From HGM04593 sp045591315 (GTDB lineage: Bacteria > Bacteroidota > Bacteroidia > Bacteroidales > Bacteroidaceae), in assembly GCA_045591315.1 (NCBI GenBank), contig JAZNSN010000045.1, positions 26,217-90,216 on the forward strand: a stretch of 64,000 nucleotides of DNA, in the 5' to 3' direction. Positions 58,590-64,000 of this stretch are shown here, one piece after another. The first letter of the stretch is position 1. Every line of letters starts with the position of its first letter. The position numbers and the translations under genes were made by a program. The notes under the pieces were generated by a model. That model did no database searches. It saw only the letters and a list, made by a program, of their open reading frames with translations, and was not told where the DNA came from.

Positions 58590-60386
58590 ATGCAGAATAT
58601 CCGTAACATCGCCATCATTGCACACGTTGACCACGGCAAGACTACACTTGTCGATAAGATGATGTTGGCAGGAAACCTGCTAAAAGAGCAGGACAATGAC
58701 AAGCTCACCCTCGACAACAACGAGCTTGAGCGTGAGAGAGGCATTACAATTCTATCGAAGAACGTATCGATAAGATACAAGGACACCAAGATAAACATTA
58801 TAGACACTCCGGGACACAGCGACTTCGGAGGAGAGGTTGAGCGCGTACTGAACATGGCCGACGGCTGTATCCTGCTTGTCGATGCATTTGAAGGCCCTAT
58901 GCCGCAGACACGCTTCGTGTTGCAGAAGGCACTGCAGATAGGCTTGAAACCGATTGTTGTAGTGAACAAGGTTGACAAGCCCAACTGTCGCCCCGAAGAG
59001 GTTTACGAAATGGTCTTCGACCTCATGTTCTCCCTTGAAGCAACAGAGGAACAGCTCGACTTTCCGGTACTCTACGGCTCAGCAAAGAACAACTGGATGA
59101 GCACCGACTGGCGCAAGGAAACAACAGACCTCACAGCCCTGCTCGATGCGATACTTGAACATATCCCTGCACCGGAGAAGCTGAAAGGTACACCTCAGAT
59201 GCTTATTACCTCACTCGACTATTCCCCTTACACCGGACGTATCGCTATTGGCCGCGTGCACCGCGGAACACTCAAGGAGGGCGCGAACATCACTCTTGTC
59301 AACCGCAACGGCGAGGAGAGCAAGATGAAGATTAAGGAACTGCACACCTTCGAAGGACTGGGACGCAAAAAGGCTGAAGAGGTGAGTTCGGGCGATATCT
59401 GCGCCATCGTAGGACTTGATAAATTCGAGATAGGCGACACTATCTGCGATTTCGAGAACCCCGAAGCACTGCCGCCGATTGCTATTGACGAGCCCACCAT
59501 GAGCATGCTCTTTACCATAAACGACTCACCGTTCTTTGGCAAGGAGGGCAAGTTCGTGACATCGCGCCATATTCAGGACAGACTCGACAAGGAGCTCGAC
59601 AAGAACCTGGCATTGCGCGTGAAGAAAGACCCCGAAGAGGACGCTTGGACAGTGTTCGGGCGCGGAGTTCTTCACCTTTCGGTGCTCATAGAGACCATGA
59701 GACGCGAAGGATACGAGCTGCAGGTAGGCCAGCCGCAGGTAATATACAAGGAGATTGACGGTGTGCGCCATGAGCCCATCGAGGAACTGACAATAAACGT
59801 GCCGACAGATTTTTCAAGCAAGATTATCGATATGGTTACACGCCGTAAGGGCGAGATGCTCTCAATGGAAGCACAGGCCGACCGAGTGAACATCGAGTTC
59901 AACATCCCGTCACGCGGAATCATCGGTTTGAGAACAAACGTGCTCACAGCATCGGCCGGCGAGGCAATCATGGCACACCGCTTCAAGGAGTACCAGCCGT
60001 TCAAGGGCGAGATTGAGCGCCGCACCAACGGCTCTATGGTAGCAATGGAGAGCGGAACAGCCTTTGCATACGCAATCGACAAGCTTCAGGAGCGCGGACG
60101 CTTCTTCATAAGCCCTCAGGAAGAGGTTTATGCAGGTCAGGTAGTCGGAGAGCACATCCACGACAACGACCTTGTGATAAACGTGACCAAGAGCAAGAAA
60201 CTGACAAACATGCGTGCAAGCGGAAGCGATGACAAAGCACGTATCATCCCCCCTACAATATTCTCTCTTGAGGAAGCGCTTGAGTACATCAAGGAGGACG
60301 AATATCTGGAGGTAACGCCAAAATCGATGCGTATGCGCAAGATTATTCTTGACGAGCTGGAACGTAAACGCGCAAACAAGCAATAA
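58590..60386 (+). CDS. typA: Ribosome-binding GTPase TypA/BipA
   Basis: A translational GTPase of 598 residues that binds 70S ribosomes and helps 50S assembly and stress adaptation. G1 is AHVDHGKTTL, the switch I region contains ERERGITILSKN, G3 is DTPGHSDFGGEVERVL, and G4 is NKVDKPNCRP. Domain II starts near SLDYSPYTGRIAIGRV, and the EF-G-like III/V and BipA-specific C-terminal domain includes GSDDKARIIPPTIFSLEEALEYIKEDEYLEVTP. The next gene starts immediately after its stop. Confidence 0.98.
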   Translation: MQNIRNIAIIAHVDHGKTTLVDKMMLAGNLLKEQDNDKLTLDNNELERERGITILSKNVSIRYKDTKINIIDTPGHSDFGGEVERVLNMADGCILLVDAFEGPMPQTRFVLQKALQIGLKPIVVVNKVDKPNCRPEEVYEMVFDLMFSLEATEEQLDFPVLYGSAKNNWMSTDWRKETTDLTALLDAILEHIPAPEKLKGTPQMLITSLDYSPYTGRIAIGRVHRGTLKEGANITLVNRNGEESKMKIKELHTFEGLGRKKAEEVSSGDICAIVGLDKFEIGDTICDFENPEALPPIAIDEPTMSMLFTINDSPFFGKEGKFVTSRHIQDRLDKELDKNLALRVKKDPEEDAWTVFGRGVLHLSVLIETMRREGYELQVGQPQVIYKEIDGVRHEPIEELTINVPTDFSSKIIDMVTRRKGEMLSMEAQADRVNIEFNIPSRGIIGLRTNVLTASAGEAIMAHRFKEYQPFKGEIERRTNGSMVAMESGTAFAYAIDKLQERGRFFISPQEEVYAGQVVGEHIHDNDLVINVTKSKKLTNMRASGSDDKARIIPPTIFSLEEALEYIKEDEYLEVTPKSMRMRKIILDELERKRANKQ

Positions 60387-61454
60387 ATGATGAAGAGAAC
60401 TCTTGCATATTTTCTTCTGGCATTGACACTTCTGTCATGTGCCAAGGAAGAGAAGAACAGTTATACTTTGAGAGGCATTGCCGGCAACGGCAAGCAAACA
60501 TTGTACCTGTTCGGCACCGACAGCCGTTATGACAAGCTCAAGGCCATCAAAAGCAAAGAAAACGGAGAGTTTTCTTTCTCAATCGAAACAGACACAGTAG
60601 TACCTCTGATGCTGGAGCTTCCCGAAGGCACCCTTGTTCCTGTTTATGCAGAACCCGGAGTCGATGCCACGCTCGTAAAGGACAAGGAGATGAAAAACGG
60701 CTGGAGCATCGACGGCGGCGAGATACAGGCCTTGCACGACAGCATTTCACGCGAGCTTGATGCATGCAAGGGCAATAGCGCTTTGATAAAGAAGCTGGAC
60801 GAATTCATCGAGGCATATCCGATAAACGAAGTCAACCAGGAGATAATACGCCGCTATCTGGTTGACATCAAAGAGCCTCAAGCCGAGAAAATAAGAAAGA
60901 CTATTGCGTCATTAGGAGGCATTATGCAGGACAAAGCCTTCTTTGCAGGCGTAAAGGGACTCGTCGAGCACAAAAGAAGCAACATTGCCAGCAGATCATT
61001 TCCCGGTTTCTCATACACTACTGCCGAAGGCAAAAGCATATCCCAGGAAATTTTCCTTAAGAAATATACTCTTGTAACATTCTGGGCAACGTGGAACGAG
61101 AACAGCCGCAAGGCCATGCACTCCTTAAGAGAGATATATGAGAATGTTGACACAGCAGGATTCTCTATTCTGAATATAGCACTTGACCACGATACTGTAA
61201 AATGGAAGGAATGTGTGACATCAGACAGCATTGTAGGCAACAACGTATGTGACACCAGGGGCTGGAACAGCAACTTGGCCGATGAATTCATAATACCGGA
61301 ACTCCCATTCTCAATGTTGGTAACACCATACCAAAGAGTAAATGAGTACGGAGTAAACATAAAGAATGCGACAGAGCGCATCGATTCACTCGTAAAGAGG
61401 CACCAGAAACGGGAGAGAGAGAAGGAACTGAAAAAGAAAAACAGAAACAGGTAA
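60387..61454 (+). CDS. Thioredoxin-fold lipoprotein lacking the CxxC motif
   Basis: A 355-residue lipoprotein with lipobox Cys in LLALTLLSCAKEE. The N-terminal half (about 25-120) looks like DUF4369, which often precedes thioredoxin domains in Bacteroidetes (YTLRGIAGNGKQTLYLFGTDSRYDKLKAIKSKENGEFSFSIETD). The middle is helical. The C-terminal TlpA/AhpC-like domain (about 205-330) has ASRSFPGFSYTTAEGKSISQEIFLKKYTLVTFWATW, but the active-site place reads NENS where CxPC is normal, so disulfide chemistry is very unlikely. The tail is strongly basic (KRHQKREREKELKKKNRNR). It directly abuts typA and is 4 nt from the yifB gene. A structural or binding role is inference. Confidence 0.85.
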   Translation: MMKRTLAYFLLALTLLSCAKEEKNSYTLRGIAGNGKQTLYLFGTDSRYDKLKAIKSKENGEFSFSIETDTVVPLMLELPEGTLVPVYAEPGVDATLVKDKEMKNGWSIDGGEIQALHDSISRELDACKGNSALIKKLDEFIEAYPINEVNQEIIRRYLVDIKEPQAEKIRKTIASLGGIMQDKAFFAGVKGLVEHKRSNIASRSFPGFSYTTAEGKSISQEIFLKKYTLVTFWATWNENSRKAMHSLREIYENVDTAGFSILNIALDHDTVKWKECVTSDSIVGNNVCDTRGWNSNLADEFIIPELPFSMLVTPYQRVNEYGVNIKNATERIDSLVKRHQKREREKELKKKNRNR

Positions 61455-61458
61455 CACC

Positions 61459-62997
61459 ATGCTTGTAAAGGTTCTTGCAGCTGCAATACAAGGCATAAAT
61501 GCGACACTGGTCACAATAGAGGTCAATGCTCTACGAGGAATCAAGTTCTTTCTTGTAGGCCTGCCCGACAATGCCGTAAAGGAGAGCCAGCAACGCATAA
61601 ACTCAGCGCTTCACCATAACGGATTGCGTTTTCCAAGCAAGCAGATAATAGTGAACATGGCACCTGCCGACATAAAGAAAGAAGGGTCGGCATACGATTT
61701 GCCGATAGCTATGGGCATTCTCGCAGCAGACGAGGTGGTGTCAACGGCAAAGCTCGGCCGATATCTGATTATGGGAGAGCTTGGGCTTGACGGCATGCTG
61801 ATGCCTATCAAAGGAGCGCTCCCGATAACCCTAAAGGCAAAGGAACTCGGATACGAAGGCATCATACTGCCTGCCGGCAATGCGGCTGAAGCTGCAGTAG
61901 TCGATGGCATAACAGTCTATAGAGCCGAAAACATGATGCAGGTAGTACGTTTCCTCAACGACGAAGAGGAGATTCCTCCGTTCCATATTGACATAGAAAA
62001 CGATTTTTACTCCAGACAGAGCGAATTCGCATTCGACTTCAGCGAAGTGCGCGGACAGGAGAACGTAAAGCGTGCCTTTGAGGTAGCGGCAGCAGGCGGA
62101 CACAACCTTATTATGGTAGGCCCCCCAGGAAGCGGCAAGTCGATGATGGCAAAACGGTTGCCAAGCATCTTGCCCCCTCTGACCCTCGAAGAGAGCCTTG
62201 AAACGACAAAGATACATTCTGTAAGCGGCATGATGCCCGACGGAGTTTCGCTCATCACACAAAGGCCGTTCCGCAGCCCGCACCACACAATATCATCAGT
62301 GGCCCTATGCGGTGGCGGAAGCAACCCTAAGCCAGGCGAGATATCGCTTGCGCACAACGGAGTGCTGTTCCTTGACGAGCTTCCGGAGTTCAGCCGCGAT
62401 GTGCTTGAGGTGATGAGGCAGCCGCTCGAAGACCGCAAGATATGCGTTGCACGTGCCAACTACAAGGTTGAATACCCCGCCGGAGTGATGTTCGTGGCAA
62501 GCATGAACCCCTGCCCGTGCGGATACTACAATCACCCGACAAAGGAATGCACCTGCAGCCCCGGACAGGTCCAGCGTTATCTGAACAAGATAAGCGGCCC
62601 CCTGCTCGACCGCATCGACCTGCAGATTGAGATTGTACCTGTACCGTTCGAAAAGATTTCGGACATTGCACCGGGCGAGCCCAGTGCAGCAATACGTGAG
62701 CGTGTAATTGCAGCACGCAAGATACAGGAGAATCGTTTCAAGAACGAAAAGGGGATATACTGCAATGCACAGATGACACCAAAACTCATTGCAAAGTATG
62801 CAGTGCTTGACGACACCAGCCTCGCGATGTTAAAGACAGCCATGACCAGGTTCGACCTATCGGCACGCGCCTACGACCGCATACTCAAGGTCGCACGCAC
62901 CATTGCCGACCTCGACAAGAGCGAGGACATACAGTTCCAACACATAGCCGAAGCCATCGGCTACCGCAACCTTGACAGAGGGAACTGGGGCACATAG
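61459..62997 (+). CDS. YifB/ComM family Mg-chelatase-like AAA+ ATPase
   Basis: A 512-residue ATPase of the ComM/YifB family. ComM of naturally competent bacteria drives branch migration during integration of imported DNA; other members are uncharacterised. The N-terminal Lon-like/S5 domain is about 1-170 (NALRGIKFFLVGLPDNAVKESQQRINSAL, ADIKKEGSAYDLPIAMGILAA). The AAA+ module has Walker A GPPGSGKSMMAKRLPS, Walker B GVLFLDELPEF and a sensor region FVASMNPCPCGYY; the zinc-like Cys set follows (CPCGYYNHPTKECTC). The C-terminal domain ends in AEAIGYRNLDR. It is last in the typA run. Confidence 0.94.
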   Translation: MLVKVLAAAIQGINATLVTIEVNALRGIKFFLVGLPDNAVKESQQRINSALHHNGLRFPSKQIIVNMAPADIKKEGSAYDLPIAMGILAADEVVSTAKLGRYLIMGELGLDGMLMPIKGALPITLKAKELGYEGIILPAGNAAEAAVVDGITVYRAENMMQVVRFLNDEEEIPPFHIDIENDFYSRQSEFAFDFSEVRGQENVKRAFEVAAAGGHNLIMVGPPGSGKSMMAKRLPSILPPLTLEESLETTKIHSVSGMMPDGVSLITQRPFRSPHHTISSVALCGGGSNPKPGEISLAHNGVLFLDELPEFSRDVLEVMRQPLEDRKICVARANYKVEYPAGVMFVASMNPCPCGYYNHPTKECTCSPGQVQRYLNKISGPLLDRIDLQIEIVPVPFEKISDIAPGEPSAAIRERVIAARKIQENRFKNEKGIYCNAQMTPKLIAKYAVLDDTSLAMLKTAMTRFDLSARAYDRILKVARTIADLDKSEDIQFQHIAEAIGYRNLDRGNWGT

Positions 62998-63033
62998 ATT
63001 TTGATGGAAAAAGAAGTGACAAAATAATAGAAA

Positions 63034-63073
63034 GTTGGCATATAATGAAAGTTTCCCATCAATATATGCCAAC
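63034..63073. terminator. Dyad between the yifB gene and the right-edge gene
   Basis: GTTGGCATATA (63034-63044) pairs with TATATGCCAAC (63063-63073), an 11-bp stem with an 18-nt loop between convergent genes. It lacks a T-run, so termination is uncertain. Confidence 0.45.
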
Positions 63074-63201
63074 AATAAATGCTATATTCTACTATTATTA
63101 GCTAAATCAGAAGTTTTCATCATTACGCCTACTAAAAAGCAGGCTGCAGCGATATACTTCAAAGACTCAACGGCTTCTAGTAGGTTTCCAAACTTTGCAA
63201 A

Positions 63202-64000
63202 TCAACGGACAAAAATCTTCTTTCCATTTGATATATATATACCCGGAATTGATATTGAATGCACCTTTCGTCCAGTCAAGTCGTATATTTCATTGTCAGA
63301 TTCTTCGTTCTGTATTTTATTAATGGCTGTAACACCATTGCCTTCAATATTAAAGCGCCATCCGGAACTTGTCGCCATCTCTTCCAATCCTGCAACAGGA
63401 AGATAGGCCTTATGGCTATTATTTAAAAATACTTTGTTATCCAACAAGTTCCTTTCTGCCTTATACAGACCGACATGACCATCCTGTTCAGAAAGCACAT
63501 ATGCCTCTAAATCTACATATGTTCTTGCAACAGAGCCTTCAAGTAGATTTGTAATATACAATGATGATGATTCTGTTATTGCAAAATTATAGATTTTCTC
63601 TTCCCCAACAGCTTCTTCCGCATATAATATAACACCCATTGACGCAGGTATTACATTGTCCGTAATTGCTGTAAGGGTAATCCAGTTCCCCTCAAAATTT
63701 TCTTTTTCAACATAATATGCCGTTACACCTACAGGTACCTCTAAAGCAACAGGTGCATAAATTGTAGCCCAACCGGTTTTTCCAATCTTCACCGGCAACT
63801 CGGTTATCTCCTCAACACTCCATTTATATCCGGCATCATTAGGATAACCGCTATCCTGAGTGCCGCTGTCAGCTTCGTCAGCATTACCATAAATATATCT
63901 TATGCCATTACCGTATTCATTCATACCACCTAGAGATATATAATAGGCACCATCTGAAGAAATCACTTCTGTTACAACAGGAGATGCTGCCACATCGCTT
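63202..64000 (-). CDS. C-terminal part of a surface/secreted protein with T9SS-like tail (5' end outside window)
   Basis: The reading frame stays open to the right edge; codons before the GTG at 63993 continue in frame, so that codon is not a start. About 266 residues are visible. The beta-rich stretches SSDGAYYISLGGMNEYGNGIRYIYGN, VKIGKTGWATIYAPVALEVPVGVTAYYV and NKVFLNNSHKAYLPVA recur near the ends of large Bacteroidales surface enzymes, often glycoside hydrolases or lectin-like proteins. The tail from IYDLTGRKV to GIYISNGKKIFVR resembles the T9SS type A sorting domain. The enzyme part is out of view, so no activity can be named. Confidence 0.75.
   Translation of the reverse strand, partial: SDVAASPVVTEVISSDGAYYISLGGMNEYGNGIRYIYGNADEADSGTQDSGYPNDAGYKWSVEEITELPVKIGKTGWATIYAPVALEVPVGVTAYYVEKENFEGNWITLTAITDNVIPASMGVILYAEEAVGEEKIYNFAITESSSLYITNLLEGSVARTYVDLEAYVLSEQDGHVGLYKAERNLLDNKVFLNNSHKAYLPVAGLEEMATSSGWRFNIEGNGVTAINKIQNEESDNEIYDLTGRKVHSISIPGIYISNGKKIFVR

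Noticed and set aside
1..64000. CRISPR arrays, rRNA, prophage, transposases, toxin-antitoxin or restriction systems
   Set aside because: None seen: no regular short spaced repeats, no transposase or integrase motifs (DDE or Tyr recombinase), and no phage structural genes.

Overview
The window reads as chromosomal DNA of a Bacteroidales bacterium, perhaps Prevotellaceae-like. The clues are a SusC/SusD pair, the type IX secretion (T9SS) translocon gene sprA beside ruvA, secreted proteins with T9SS-type C-terminal tails, DUF4491, lipoproteins with Bacteroidetes-style lipoboxes, near absence of strong Shine-Dalgarno sites, and many promoters of the Bacteroidetes type (TTTG, 19-21 nt, TAnnTTTG). 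The genus is inference. No phage, transposase, CRISPR array or rRNA was seen; gene density and base use are even, so this looks like core chromosome with islands of glycan use.

Left part (1-11439): a GH2 beta-galactosidase cut by the left edge, a DUF4491 membrane protein, then GH29 alpha-fucosidase - cutC - xpt on the plus strand. A palindrome and a duplicated, self-complementary ~117-bp repeat lie where xpt meets a large secreted transglutaminase-like protein. A single-chain ABC exporter and ruvA follow.

Middle (11462-35751): the 7.4-kb sprA, a tRNA-Arg(CCU), a TPR protein, an AraC-type HTH-only regulator beside an AlkD-like protein, then fur-purA-metallopeptidase-hisS, pta-ackA with a long leader, two small lipoproteins, a CCA-adding-enzyme/HD protein, a lone TolC-family gene, and a minus-strand run efp, GT2, radC, a DUF59 (SufT-like) gene and lpxH.

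Right part (36017-64000): a complete RND efflux operon (adaptor, pump, TolC) followed by a TonB-dependent receptor; korAB (2-oxoacid:ferredoxin oxidoreductase); a small polysaccharide-utilisation locus (susC, susD, GH85-like endo-beta-N-acetylglucosaminidase); an NhaC-type antiporter; rpsO; typA, a thioredoxin-fold lipoprotein without the CxxC pair, and a YifB/ComM ATPase. The right edge cuts a protein with a T9SS-like tail.

Together, GH2, GH29 and the GH85-like enzyme suggest use of host-type N-glycans or fucosylated, galactosylated glycans. SprA would export the tail-bearing enzymes, SusCD would import the released sugars, and pta-ackA plus korAB fit anaerobic acetate-forming metabolism. 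Five convergent gene junctions carry long, nearly perfect inverted repeats that serve as bidirectional terminators; the xpt/transglutaminase junction has a palindrome of the same kind that may do so too.
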